A stretch of DNA of 36,788 nucleotides from a virus, in the IMG/VR virus record IMGVR_UViG_3300022929_000083, positions 1 to 36,788 of that record; one strand, 5' to 3'. The notes under the pieces are model-generated. The model was not told the origin of the DNA. It worked only from the letters and a program-made list of their open reading frames with translations, and ran no database searches. The position numbers were made by a program, and so were the translations under genes. Below, piece by piece: positions 1 through 8,109 of the stretch (its first letter is position 1; each line of letters opens with the position of its first letter).

Positions 1-123
1 CTCCCAGGCGGTATTACGTTAAATGGTAGACAGCTCTTTGATGATGCCACAACTGAAATCCAAACTATTAGAGAACAAATGCAATTAAATTATGAAACTC
101 CAGTTGACTTCTATGTGGGGTAA
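1..123 (+). CDS. 13: Neck protein gp13, C-terminal fragment
   Basis: The last 40 codons of a gene that begins before the window; the reading frame is open from base 1 to a TAA at 121-123. The fragment ends in DFYVG and carries a GGITLNGRQ segment. I assign it to T4 gp13, the head-completion/neck protein, mainly because it lies directly upstream of gp14 in the canonical 13-14-15-16-17 order; the short tail fits but would not decide the matter alone. gp13 and gp14 together seal the filled head and form the site where the tail joins. The next gene starts 3 bases downstream, so they are translated from one late message. Confidence 0.75.
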   Translation, partial: LPGGITLNGRQLFDDATTEIQTIREQMQLNYETPVDFYVG

Positions 124-126
124 GTT

Positions 127-1047
127 ATGGCAACTAATGTCTACTTTTCACAAAAGGTAAGAGCAGAACAACACCTTTATGAAGATATAGTCATTGAGTC
201 TCTTAAGATGTATGGGCAAGACGTTTATTATCTTCCCAGAAATGTCGTAAGTATCGATACTATATTGAATGAAGATATCGAATCTAATTTTGATGCATCA
301 TATACGATTGAGATGTATATTGAAAATCAAGAGGGATTTGAAGGCGATGGCGATATCCTTTCTAAGTTCGGAGTAGAGATCCGAGACCAAGCTAACTTTA
401 TAGTTTCTAGACGTAGATGGGAACAACTAGTCGGTGTCTATAATAATGGTATCAGTTCGGATAGGCCGAATGAAGGTGATCTAATTTACCTTCCGCTATC
501 TAAGTCATTATTTGAAGTTCGTTTTGTTGAAGACGAAACTCCGTTCTATCAGTTATCAAATCTTCCGGTATACAAACTACAATGCGAAGTATTTGAATAT
601 TCTGGTGAAAGCATTAACACTGATAATACAGTACTAGACAACTTACTTAATCAGAGTATTGCTGGCGAGATTACGTTATCACTTGATCCGACAGATAACA
701 ATGGTATAGAATTTATACTCGGCGAAGCAGTCCAACAAGAAATCACAGCAGGTAGTGGCGAATATGTTACTGGTAGAGTTGCTAACTATGAACCGGCAAA
801 GAATTTAATCCATATCACTGATTGGGCAACAACTGATGGGAAATACCACGTTTTCAATGGTGGTCTTTCGTTAACTGGTCTAGAGTCTGGAGCAGTCCAT
901 GATGTAGTAGATGTGTATGATATGAATTCACCGAAGGTCAAAGATACAATGTACAATGATCCGTTAGCTCAGAATCAAGATTTTGAAAGAGCGGCAGATG
1001 ATATTATAGATTTCAGTGAAAACAATCCGTTTGGAGATATATTATAA
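127..1047 (+). CDS. 14: Neck protein gp14
   Basis: A 306-residue protein in the position of T4 gp14 (256 residues in T4), the neck protein that with gp13 completes the packaged head before tail joining. The N-terminus (YFSQKVRAEQHLYEDIVIES, then YGQDVYYLPR) is typical of the gp14 family, which opens with a conserved Tyr/Pro-rich segment. There are no membrane segments or signal peptide, and the C-terminal half is acidic. The extra length over T4 gp14 lies in the middle and C-terminal part. The ATG follows the gp13 stop by 3 bases and the stop codon shares one base with the ATG of gp15, which indicates translational coupling. Confidence 0.88.
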   Translation: MATNVYFSQKVRAEQHLYEDIVIESLKMYGQDVYYLPRNVVSIDTILNEDIESNFDASYTIEMYIENQEGFEGDGDILSKFGVEIRDQANFIVSRRRWEQLVGVYNNGISSDRPNEGDLIYLPLSKSLFEVRFVEDETPFYQLSNLPVYKLQCEVFEYSGESINTDNTVLDNLLNQSIAGEITLSLDPTDNNGIEFILGEAVQQEITAGSGEYVTGRVANYEPAKNLIHITDWATTDGKYHVFNGGLSLTGLESGAVHDVVDVYDMNSPKVKDTMYNDPLAQNQDFERAADDIIDFSENNPFGDIL

Positions 1048-1832
1048 TGTTGTCAGATCATTTTTATCATGCGACTATACGCAGAACTATTGCTGCATTC
1101 GGCTCTATCTTTAATGATATAAAGGTAGTAAGAAAAGATGGAGACGGCCAAGTTCGTCAAATCACGCGGGTACCATTAGCATATGGTCCTAAGCAAAAGT
1201 TTTTAGCGCGCGTTACTGGTGATAGCAAGTTATCGAATGAAGCAATCGTTGCAATCAAATTGCCGCGCATGTCATTTGAGATTACATCATTGGAGTATGA
1301 TCCACAATCCAAAATCGGAAAGATGAATAAACTTCGTCGAGGAAGTATTACCGATGGATCACAACAGATAGTCTATACTAATTCTCCATATAAGATCGGA
1401 ATCTCTCTGTCTATATTAGCAAAAAACCAAGATGATGCTTTGCAAGTAGTTGAGCAAATCTTACCGTACTTTCAACCAGAATATACAATTACGATTAATG
1501 AAATTCCTGAAATCGGCGTAAAGGGCGATATTCCAATCGTGCTTACAGGTGTCAATTTAACAGACGACTATGAAGGCGATTATTTAACTCGTAGAGCTAT
1601 CATATACACGTTAGACTTTTCGACTCGAGTGCGATTCTATGGTCCTATACAGGATAAGAATGTAATCTTAACTTCTTCTGTTGACATAAATAACTTAGAA
1701 ACGTTTGGATTTATTGAAGAGGCTACAGCTGAAGCTGCAGCAAATACTGATCTGACTAATCAAACCTTGGTTGATGCATATGATGATGTATCAGAAGGTA
1801 TAGACGAAACTGATGATAATGCGATTACGTGA
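1047..1832 (+). CDS. 15: Tail sheath stabilizer / tail completion protein gp15
   Basis: A 261-residue protein, close to the 272 residues of T4 gp15, placed between gp14 and the terminase genes as in T4. In T4, gp15 forms a hexameric ring that caps the finished tail, contacts the last sheath and gp3 rings, and makes the head-tail joint with gp13/gp14. The start HFYHATIRRTIAAFGSIFNDI matches the family pattern of an N-terminal helix followed by a beta-rich body; the C-terminal 30 residues are acidic and probably disordered. The start overlaps the gp14 stop by one base and the stop TGA overlaps the next ATG in a TGATG junction. Identity rests on order and family resemblance. Confidence 0.88.
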   Translation: MLSDHFYHATIRRTIAAFGSIFNDIKVVRKDGDGQVRQITRVPLAYGPKQKFLARVTGDSKLSNEAIVAIKLPRMSFEITSLEYDPQSKIGKMNKLRRGSITDGSQQIVYTNSPYKIGISLSILAKNQDDALQVVEQILPYFQPEYTITINEIPEIGVKGDIPIVLTGVNLTDDYEGDYLTRRAIIYTLDFSTRVRFYGPIQDKNVILTSSVDINNLETFGFIEEATAEAAANTDLTNQTLVDAYDDVSEGIDETDDNAIT

Positions 1833-2191
1833 TGAATAAAAATAAAGATGATATAGATGACGATTACGAATTTGCTAGATCTAAATATTATAATCTAGCA
1901 GAGAAAGGTGATGAAGCAATTGAGCTAATGATGGAACTAGCACGTGAATCTGAGCATCCGCGTGCCTTTGAAGTACTATCAAATATGATGAAACAAAATG
2001 CTGAAGTTGCTGATCGTCTAATGGAACTACAAAAGAAAAAGAAAGAAGTTCGAGCTGAATCAAAAACAGCAGCTTTACCGAACAGTAATCTAACCCAAAA
2101 TAATGTATTTGTCGGAAGCACTACTGATTTACAGAGAATGCTAGGCAAGAAATTTGAAGAGAAAGCAAATGTCATTGACGCTGAAGAATAG
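1832..2191 (+). CDS. 16: Small terminase subunit gp16
   Basis: A 119-residue acidic and helical protein just upstream of the large terminase. T4 gp16 (164 residues) forms rings that recognise DNA and modulate gp17 during packaging. The central helical stretch (EAIELMMELARESEHPRAFE, then VLSNMMKQNAEVADRLMELQ) is the conserved oligomerisation core of this family, followed by a Lys-rich run and a short polar tail. I place the start at the ATG at 1832, which overlaps the gp15 stop as TGATG; a GTG one codon earlier at 1829 is also in frame but less likely. The 3' end overlaps gp17 by 23 bases. It is shorter than T4 gp16 at the N-terminus. Confidence 0.85.
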   Translation: MNKNKDDIDDDYEFARSKYYNLAEKGDEAIELMMELARESEHPRAFEVLSNMMKQNAEVADRLMELQKKKKEVRAESKTAALPNSNLTQNNVFVGSTTDLQRMLGKKFEEKANVIDAEE

Positions 2192-3767
2192 TGATGCTGG
2201 ATATTTAGGCAATCCAAATATTAAGCGGGATGGCATCCAACAAAACTTTTCAGAAGATGAAGTACGAGAATATGTAAGATGTATGAAGGATCCTTCGTAC
2301 TTTGCTCGTAAATATATTAAAGTAATATCTCTTGATGAAGGTCTAGTACCATTTGACCTATACCCATATCAAGAAAAAATGTTTGATCATTTCAAGTCTA
2401 ATCGATTCTCTATTGTATTAGCATGTCGACAATCAGGTAAATCTATTTCTTCTGTTGCGTACCTATTGTGGTATGTTACATTTCATCCAGAAAAAACTGT
2501 TGCAATCCTGGCGAACAAAGGTGCTACTGCACGTGAGATGTTAGCAAGGATTACATTGATGTTAGAAAATCTGCCATTCTTTTTACAGCCAGGATGTAAA
2601 GCTGTAAACAAAGGATCTTTAGAATTCTCAAATAACTCGCGTATTATTGCAGCTGCAACATCTGGTTCCTCTATTCGTGGTATGTCAGTTAACCTACTCT
2701 TCCTAGACGAGTTTGCATTTGTTGAAAATGATGCACAATTTTATACTTCTACATATCCTGTAATTGCTGCAGGTAAAAATACTCAAGTAATTATTACATC
2801 TACTGCGAATGGCATTGGCAATGTGTATCATAAGCTATATGAGGGAGCAATACAAGGCACAAATGAATTTAAGCCATTCCGAGTAGATTGGTGGGATGTA
2901 CCTGGTAGAGACGAAGAATGGAAAAGACAAACAGTATCCAATACATCTCAACTACAGTTTGATCAAGAGTTCGGAAACAATTTCTTAGGTGTTGGTAATA
3001 CGCTTATCTCGCCAGACGCATTGCTTAATCTTAAATCCTATGACCCTATATCATATAATCACAATGTCAATGTATACGAAAATCCTATCCAAGGGCATGA
3101 GTATATGATGTTTGTGGATGTTGCAAAGGGAAGAGGACAGGACTATTCTACGTTTAATATTATAGACACTACTTCTAGGCCATTTAATCAAGTTGCTGTC
3201 TTTAGAGATAATAACATATCTCCGATATTATATCCTGATGTAATATACAAATATGCTAAAATGTATAATGAAGCATATGTAGTTATTGAGTCTAATGACC
3301 AAGGCGCTGTCGTTTGTAATGGATTATATTATGATCTAGAATATGAGCACGTATATGTTGAGTCTATGATTAAAGCAAACTCGATTGGTATTACGATGAC
3401 GCGTAAAGTAAAACGTATTGGTTGCTCTAATATAAAAGACTTAATCGAGCAGAACAAAATTAAAATTAATGATTCAAATACTATAATAGAACTATCTACG
3501 TTTGAATCAAGAGGAACGTCGTACGAAGCAGCAAGAGGTAATCATGACGACTTAGTAATGAATTTAGTGCTTTTTGCATACTTCACTACTACTGCATTTT
3601 TTAATGATCTTACTGATATTGACTTAAAGTCAATGCTATATCATGAAAAGACTAGGGCAATTGAAGATGATATTGTTCCAGTTGGCATAATGAGTGATGA
3701 ATTAGACTCAAATTCTAATTTTATCGTCGAAGACGGTTTAGTTTGGGAAGAAGTGAAGTTCACATAA
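2169..3767 (+). CDS. 17: Large terminase subunit gp17 (packaging ATPase/nuclease)
   Basis: The DNA-packaging motor, 532 residues from the ATG at 2169 (an upstream in-frame TTG at 2154 is less likely; a purine-rich GAAGAGAAAG precedes 2169). The N-terminal ATPase has a Walker A motif (RQSGKS, about residues 87-92) and a Walker B motif (LLFLDEF, about 176-182). The C-terminal nuclease domain has the RNase-H-like acidic residues expected in gp17: an Asp in FVDVAKGRGQD (about 317), a Glu in VVIESNDQG and an Asp pair in GNHDDLVM near the C-terminus. Length is below T4 gp17 (610). The start lies inside gp16, so translation is probably coupled. It is followed by a 109-base gap with two late promoters. 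Confidence 0.97.
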   Translation: MSLTLKNSDAGYLGNPNIKRDGIQQNFSEDEVREYVRCMKDPSYFARKYIKVISLDEGLVPFDLYPYQEKMFDHFKSNRFSIVLACRQSGKSISSVAYLLWYVTFHPEKTVAILANKGATAREMLARITLMLENLPFFLQPGCKAVNKGSLEFSNNSRIIAAATSGSSIRGMSVNLLFLDEFAFVENDAQFYTSTYPVIAAGKNTQVIITSTANGIGNVYHKLYEGAIQGTNEFKPFRVDWWDVPGRDEEWKRQTVSNTSQLQFDQEFGNNFLGVGNTLISPDALLNLKSYDPISYNHNVNVYENPIQGHEYMMFVDVAKGRGQDYSTFNIIDTTSRPFNQVAVFRDNNISPILYPDVIYKYAKMYNEAYVVIESNDQGAVVCNGLYYDLEYEHVYVESMIKANSIGITMTRKVKRIGCSNIKDLIEQNKIKINDSNTIIELSTFESRGTSYEAARGNHDDLVMNLVLFAYFTTTAFFNDLTDIDLKSMLYHEKTRAIEDDIVPVGIMSDELDSNSNFIVEDGLVWEEVKFT

Positions 3768-3788
3768 AAAGCTAGAAAACGTTTATAT

Positions 3789-3796
3789 TATAAATA
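3789..3796 (+). promoter_or_regulatory. T4-type late promoter upstream of gp18 (distal)
   Basis: An exact TATAAATA, the -10 element recognised by gp55-programmed RNA polymerase in T4 and relatives. It lies in the gp17-gp18 gap, 81 bases before the gp18 ATG, on the coding strand. A second identical box lies exactly 21 bases downstream. Confidence 0.8.
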
Positions 3797-3809
3797 ATGA
3801 TTAGATTGA

Positions 3810-3817
3810 TATAAATA
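3810..3817 (+). promoter_or_regulatory. T4-type late promoter upstream of gp18 (proximal)
   Basis: A second exact TATAAATA in the gp17-gp18 gap, 60 bases before the gp18 start and 21 bases (two helical turns) after the first. Late promoters of this class need only the -10 box plus the clamp and co-activator, so both can be functional. The arrangement would give high transcription of the sheath and tube genes. Confidence 0.8.
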
Positions 3818-3876
3818 CCTTATTATGTGTCATATAATAATATAGAGTTTTCATCTATTTTGGAAGAGGAATAAAC

Positions 3877-5583
3877 ATGGCTTTTCAAGTATCACCAGGT
3901 GTGCAGGTTCGAGAAATCGATCTGACTAACGTGGTTCCTGCAGTATCTACCTCTATTGGTGGTTTTGCAGGAGCTTTTAACTGGGGACCTGTTGAAGAGA
4001 TCGTTACAGTTGGTTCTGAAAAAGAACTCGCCTCGATCTTTGGCACTCCAGACTCAACTACTGCGACAGACTATTTAACTGCAGCATCGTTCTTACAGTA
4101 CGGCAATGCACTTAAAGTTGTTCGAGCAGCTACTACTAACCTCAATGCCGTAACTGGTGGAGGTACTGGTAGATTAATTAAAAATCAGGATGACTATGAC
4201 AATGCTGTAATTACAGAAAGCTTTGTCGCAAAATATCCTGGAATTTTAGGTAACTCATTAAAGATTTCAACATGTCCAGCAGGAAATTCTGCACTATTTA
4301 CTGGTTGGGCGTATGCTAGTCAGTTTGATGCAGCTCCTGGTACTTCTGACTACGCTTTAGCGCGCGGCGCAGCTAATGATGAAATTCACGTTGCAATTAT
4401 TGATGAAGATGGTGCATGGACTGGTACTGCTGGTACTGTTCTAGAAACATTTGCATTTCTTTCATTAGCATCAGATGCTAAAGCTTCAGATGGTACTGCA
4501 AACTATTACGTAACAGCATTAAATAATCGATCTAACTACGTATGGTTCGGTGCGCATTATAGCCTATATGGTGGATATGCTGGAATGACTGCTGCTGCGG
4601 TTGCTGCTGATGAAACTGCAGGTGGTGATTTCTTAGGTGGTGCAACTCCTGCGATCATCGATGATTCGTTTGCTGGCGGTACTGATGATAACGAACTAAC
4701 TACAGGTGAGCTCGCTATTGCACTTGATTTACTCGCAGATGCTGAGACTGTAGACGTTAACCTAATATTCGCTAATCCTGGTGTTGATGCAACTACTAAT
4801 GCACAAAAACTATTAGCTATTGCAACTGATCGTAAAGATTGCGTTGCGTTTGTTTCTCCTTCAATTTCAGATACAGTAGCTGCTTTAAATGCTGCTGCAG
4901 CTGTTACTGCTGTTAAAGACTTCGCAGATGGATTAACTTCTACATCATACGGTGTAATCGATTCAACTGCTCTGAAGGTATATGACAAATATAACGACAC
5001 ATACCGCTGGATTCCTGCGTGTGGTCACATTGCTGGTCTTTGTGCTAGCACTGATGATGCGGCTGATCCTTGGTTCTCTCCTGCTGGATTTACTCGTGGT
5101 CAACTCCTAGGAGTTACTAAGATTGCGTTGAATCCTAAGCAAGCTGACCGTGATACGCTTTATAAAGCACGTGTTAATCCAATCACCTCTTTCCCTGGAC
5201 AAGGTATTGTTCTGTATGGTGATAAGACTGCACAAGCTAAACCTTCTGCATTCGATCGTATCAACGTTCGTAGATTGTTTATTGTCCTTGAAAAGGCAAT
5301 TTCAACTGCAGCTAAATATCAACTATTCGAATTTAACGACGAGTTTACTCGTGCAATGTTCCGCAATATGGTAGAACCATTCCTTCGCGATGTTAAAGGT
5401 CGCCGTGGTATTACTGACTTTGCGGTTGTATGTGATGAAACGAATAACACTGGCAATATTATAGATACCAATCAGTTTGTTGCGGATATCTACATTAAGC
5501 CGGCACGTTCTATTAACTTCATTACATTGAACTTCATTGCTACGCGTACTGGTGTTGAATTCTCTGAAATCATCGGTCAATAA
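3877..5583 (+). CDS. 18: Contractile tail sheath protein gp18
   Basis: A 568-residue tail sheath subunit (T4 gp18 has 659). Sheath proteins form the contractile helix around the tail tube. The N-terminus AFQVSPGVQVREIDLTNVV is the classic sheath start (SPGVxxxExDLT). The C-terminal domain, from roughly residue 400, carries the conserved region that ends in NFIATRTGVEFSEIIGQ and makes inter-subunit contacts. The Ala/Gly/Asp-rich middle is the variable surface domain and accounts for the shorter length. RBS AGAGGA lies 7-12 bases before the ATG. Two tandem late promoters precede it and gp19 follows after 14 bases with its own AAGGAG. Confidence 0.96.
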   Translation: MAFQVSPGVQVREIDLTNVVPAVSTSIGGFAGAFNWGPVEEIVTVGSEKELASIFGTPDSTTATDYLTAASFLQYGNALKVVRAATTNLNAVTGGGTGRLIKNQDDYDNAVITESFVAKYPGILGNSLKISTCPAGNSALFTGWAYASQFDAAPGTSDYALARGAANDEIHVAIIDEDGAWTGTAGTVLETFAFLSLASDAKASDGTANYYVTALNNRSNYVWFGAHYSLYGGYAGMTAAAVAADETAGGDFLGGATPAIIDDSFAGGTDDNELTTGELAIALDLLADAETVDVNLIFANPGVDATTNAQKLLAIATDRKDCVAFVSPSISDTVAALNAAAAVTAVKDFADGLTSTSYGVIDSTALKVYDKYNDTYRWIPACGHIAGLCASTDDAADPWFSPAGFTRGQLLGVTKIALNPKQADRDTLYKARVNPITSFPGQGIVLYGDKTAQAKPSAFDRINVRRLFIVLEKAISTAAKYQLFEFNDEFTRAMFRNMVEPFLRDVKGRRGITDFAVVCDETNNTGNIIDTNQFVADIYIKPARSINFITLNFIATRTGVEFSEIIGQ

Positions 5584-5597
5584 GGAGAATATAAGAG

Positions 5598-6134
5598 ATG
5601 GCTATTTTAGGCGTAGATGACTTTAAGTCAAAATTAACCGGTGGTGGTACTCGAGCAAACTTATTTAAAGTTGAAATGGGTTGGCCTGCTGGTATTGCAG
5701 CTGGAGCTTCAGAATCAGAGGTTGGCGGATTCCTTATTAAAGGTGCTCAACTTCCTTCTTCTGTCATTGGTCCAATCATGGTTCCTTTCCGTGGACGTCA
5801 ACTCCAAATTGCTGGAGATCGTACATTCGAACCATGGAGTATTACTATAATTAACGATACAAACTTTGTATTACGTAATGCATTTGAGCAGTGGATGAAT
5901 CTCATCAACAATCATAATGCAAATACTGGTGCAACTGATCCAGCAGATTACTTTGCAGACGCAACAGTTCATCAGTTGGATAAAGATGGTACAAGTCTTA
6001 AGTCGTACTCTTTCCGTGGCCTATGGCCAACTAACGTTTCTGCTATCGATTTGAGTTATGATACTGCAGATACGATTGAAGAATTCACAGTAGAACTTCA
6101 GGTTCAATACTGGGAATCAGACACTACTTCTTAA
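5598..6134 (+). CDS. 19: Tail tube protein gp19
   Basis: A 178-residue tail tube subunit (T4 gp19, 163 residues). Hexameric rings of this protein stack to form the inner tube through which DNA passes. The beta-sandwich family signature is visible in a central block that includes GRQLQIAGDRTFEPWSITI and FEQWMNLINNH; the C-terminus ends with a conserved beta strand (EFTVELQVQYWES). It has a strong RBS, AAGGAG, shortly before the ATG and lies directly after the sheath gene, so both share the late promoters at 3.8 kb. A hairpin follows the stop codon at about 6152-6171. Confidence 0.95.
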   Translation: MAILGVDDFKSKLTGGGTRANLFKVEMGWPAGIAAGASESEVGGFLIKGAQLPSSVIGPIMVPFRGRQLQIAGDRTFEPWSITIINDTNFVLRNAFEQWMNLINNHNANTGATDPADYFADATVHQLDKDGTSLKSYSFRGLWPTNVSAIDLSYDTADTIEEFTVELQVQYWESDTTS

Positions 6135-6138
6135 GCGT

Positions 6139-6146
6139 AATAAATA
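6139..6146 (+). promoter_or_regulatory. Probable late promoter (variant) upstream of gp20
   Basis: AATAAATA, one base away from the TATAAATA late consensus, in the 58-base gap between gp19 and gp20 and 47 bases before the gp20 ATG. It sits just before the hairpin that follows gp19, so a transcript started here would have to read through that hairpin. This makes the site less certain than the exact boxes. Confidence 0.4.
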
Positions 6147-6151
6147 GTATG

Positions 6152-6177
6152 AGGGGAGGATTTTCTCCCCTTGTATT
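6152..6177 (+). terminator. Hairpin after gp19, possible intrinsic terminator
   Basis: AGGGGAG (6152-6158) pairs with CTCCCCT (6165-6171) around a 6-base GATTTT loop and is followed by a T-rich TTGTATTATT. The stem is GC-rich in an AT-rich region. The downstream T-tract is interrupted, so termination may be partial. This would lower gp20 (12 copies per virion) relative to gp18 and gp19. Confidence 0.6.
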
Positions 6178-6192
6178 ATTATAGGAAAAGAA

Positions 6193-7689
6193 ATGGCTGA
6201 AATATTTGGGTTTGAAATTAAGCGCAAGAGCGAAAAGGAAATTGCGAAAAAGCAAAAGTCCTTTGTTGTTCCTTTAGAAGATGATGGCTCTAGCTATATA
6301 CAAGCTAGCGGCGGACATTTTGGTCAATACGTAGATTTATCTGGAACTGAAAATGCTAAATCAGATGCTGATCTGATTAGGCGTTATCGCGATATTGCAC
6401 AACATCCAGAATGTGATGCTGCAATAGAAGACATCATTAATGAATCAATTGTGTCTGATAGCAATTCTGCACCAGTTGAACTGATTACTGATGACTTAGA
6501 TTATCCTGATAATATTAAAAAATCAATCAGGGAAGAATTCGAAAAAGTAGTTGAGCTTTTGCAGTTCAATCATTATGGACATGAAATATTTCGTCGATGG
6601 TATGTAGATGGTAGATTGTTCTATCATATAATTGTTGATGAATCAAGTCCAAAGCAAGGTATATTAGAGTTAAGGCCAATTGATCCTACTCGAATCCGTA
6701 AAGTAAAAGAAGTAGAAAAAGAAAAAGATCAAGCTACTGGCGCAGATGTAATTAAGTCAGTAAAAGAATTCTACATATATCAAGATTCAGAAATGTCTGG
6801 TGCTGGTGCTGGATTTAAGATTAGCCCAGACGCTATTCAATATATTACTTCTGGATTATTAGATCCATCACGCAAAAGAGTTCTATCTTATTTGCACAAA
6901 GCAATTAAGCCTGTTAACCAATTGCGCATGATGGAAGACTCATTGGTAATCTACAGATTATCAAGGGCACCAGAACGTCGCATATTCTATATTGATGTAG
7001 GTAACTTGCCAAAAGGTAAGTCAGAAGAATACCTCAAAAACATAATGAATCAGTATAGAAATAAAATGGTTTACGATGCGAATACCGGTGAGGTAAAAGA
7101 TGATCGTAAACATATGTCATTGCTTGAAGACTTTTGGCTTCCACGACGTGAAGGCGGCCGTGGTACAGAAATTACTACACTTCCAGGTGGAGAAAACCTA
7201 GGACAAATCGATGATATTATCTACTTCCAAAAGAAGTTATATAAGTCATTAAATGTTCCAGTAAATAGGTTAGAGCAAGAAGCACAGTTCTCACTTGGTC
7301 GTTCAACAGAAATATCACGCGATGAAGTAAAGTTTCAAAAGTTTATTAATCGCTTACGTAAAAAGTTTTCTTGGTTATTCCTCGATGTGCTTAAAACACA
7401 ACTCATACTCAAGGGTATTATTACAGAAAATGATTGGAAAGACATTCGCGAAAATATAGTAGTTGACTATATTAAAGATTCTCACTTTTCTGAGCTTAAA
7501 GATGCTGAAATTCTGAGAGAAAGAATGTCATTGCTGCAAGAGATTGATCAGTTTGTTGGTAATTATTATTCTATTGAATGGGTACGTAAAAATATTCTAA
7601 TGCAAAGCGATGAAGATATCGAAGACATGAAAAAGCAAATTGATGATGAAAGAAGCTCTGGTGAAATGGTGGACGAAGACGATTTGTAA
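6193..7689 (+). CDS. 20: Portal vertex protein gp20
   Basis: A 498-residue portal protein (T4 gp20 has 524). Twelve copies form the ring at the unique head vertex, the site of head assembly initiation, DNA entry and tail joining. Family features include the N-terminal ADLIRRYRDIAQHPECDAAI block, the LRPIDPTRIRKV strand and IYRLSRAPERRIFYIDVGNL, followed by the crown/tunnel helix region (FSLGRSTEISRDEVKFQKFI). The C-terminus is acidic. It lies in the T4 order 19-20-67. A variant late promoter and a hairpin sit just upstream. The start is the only ATG close to the RBS-like AGGAAAAGAA. Confidence 0.96.
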   Translation: MAEIFGFEIKRKSEKEIAKKQKSFVVPLEDDGSSYIQASGGHFGQYVDLSGTENAKSDADLIRRYRDIAQHPECDAAIEDIINESIVSDSNSAPVELITDDLDYPDNIKKSIREEFEKVVELLQFNHYGHEIFRRWYVDGRLFYHIIVDESSPKQGILELRPIDPTRIRKVKEVEKEKDQATGADVIKSVKEFYIYQDSEMSGAGAGFKISPDAIQYITSGLLDPSRKRVLSYLHKAIKPVNQLRMMEDSLVIYRLSRAPERRIFYIDVGNLPKGKSEEYLKNIMNQYRNKMVYDANTGEVKDDRKHMSLLEDFWLPRREGGRGTEITTLPGGENLGQIDDIIYFQKKLYKSLNVPVNRLEQEAQFSLGRSTEISRDEVKFQKFINRLRKKFSWLFLDVLKTQLILKGIITENDWKDIRENIVVDYIKDSHFSELKDAEILRERMSLLQEIDQFVGNYYSIEWVRKNILMQSDEDIEDMKKQIDDERSSGEMVDEDDL

Positions 7690-7706
7690 GTTAAAAATCG
7701 TTTTAT

Positions 7707-7714
7707 TATAAATA
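7707..7714 (+). promoter_or_regulatory. T4-type late promoter upstream of gp67
   Basis: An exact TATAAATA 20 bases before the gp67 start, in the short gap after gp20. Transcription would start close to 7720, just before the AGGA ribosome binding site at 7721-7724. It would drive the prohead core, protease, scaffold and possibly the major capsid protein. Confidence 0.75.
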
Positions 7715-7733
7715 TAGTATAGGAATTATAAAT

Positions 7734-7934
7734 ATGAATGATATTGAAGATTTAGTTAATAGTTTACAAAACGATAAAATAGCTGATGCTAATAACCTAT
7801 TTAATCAAGCCTTAGGCGCAAAGATAACTGATGCGCTTAACACCAAAAAGGTAGAGCTCGCTAATCAAGTTTATAACGGAATGGAATTAAATACTGATGC
7901 TAACACTGAAACAGATACAACAGAATCTGAATGA
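7734..7934 (+). CDS. 67: Prohead core protein gp67
   Basis: A 66-residue protein between the portal and the prohead protease, exactly where T4 places gp67 (80 residues), an abundant core protein that is cleaved to internal peptides during head maturation. The sequence pattern DLVNSLQNDKIADANNLFNQ followed by AKITDALNTKKVELANQVYN is a helical core resembling gp67, and the C-terminus is acidic (TEtdTTESE). RBS AGGA at 7721-7724 lies 9 bases before the ATG. The 3' end overlaps the next gene by 38 bases in another frame. Confidence 0.75.
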   Translation: MNDIEDLVNSLQNDKIADANNLFNQALGAKITDALNTKKVELANQVYNGMELNTDANTETDTTESE

Positions 7935-8109
7935 AGCTGCTACAGTAGTAAAGAAGCTTAAGGTTGGAAAGAAATCTCAAGCTGTTATTACTAAGAACGG
8001 TTCAAAGTTTGCAGTGACAATTGATGGCGAAGTGTTAGATTCTAACTACAAGTCTGCAGCCGAAGCAGAAAAATCAGCTAAAGAATTTGCTGATTTAATG
8101 GGAGCATAA
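7897..8109 (+). CDS. Small prohead-core-region protein (gp68 position)
   Basis: A 70-residue lysine- and alanine-rich protein encoded between gp67 and the protease gene, the place occupied by prohead core protein gp68 (141 residues) in T4. It has a helical start (LTLKQIQQNLNEAA), a basic segment (KKLKVGKKSQ) and a C-terminal beta-hairpin/helix ending in LMGA. It could be a short gp68 equivalent or an unrelated small core protein; I cannot recognise direct similarity to T4 gp68. The only good start is the ATG at 7897, giving a 38-base overlap with gp67, and the stop is immediately followed by the gp21 ATG, so all three are coupled. Confidence 0.7.
   Translation: MLTLKQIQQNLNEAATVVKKLKVGKKSQAVITKNGSKFAVTIDGEVLDSNYKSAAEAEKSAKEFADLMGA

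Noticed and set aside
1829-1831. GTG as start of gp16
   Set aside because: The ATG one codon downstream forms the normal TGATG overlap with gp15 and is the simpler choice.
4557-5000. Long open frame on the minus strand inside gp18
   Set aside because: It is a shadow of the Ala/Thr-rich sheath gene; no ribosome site and no neighbour on that strand. The same holds for all other minus-strand frames in the window.
7727-7734. Second TATAAATA just before gp67
   Set aside because: It overlaps the ATG of gp67, so a transcript from it would miss the gp67 start and ribosome site. It may be chance in AT-rich sequence; the box at 7707 is better placed.
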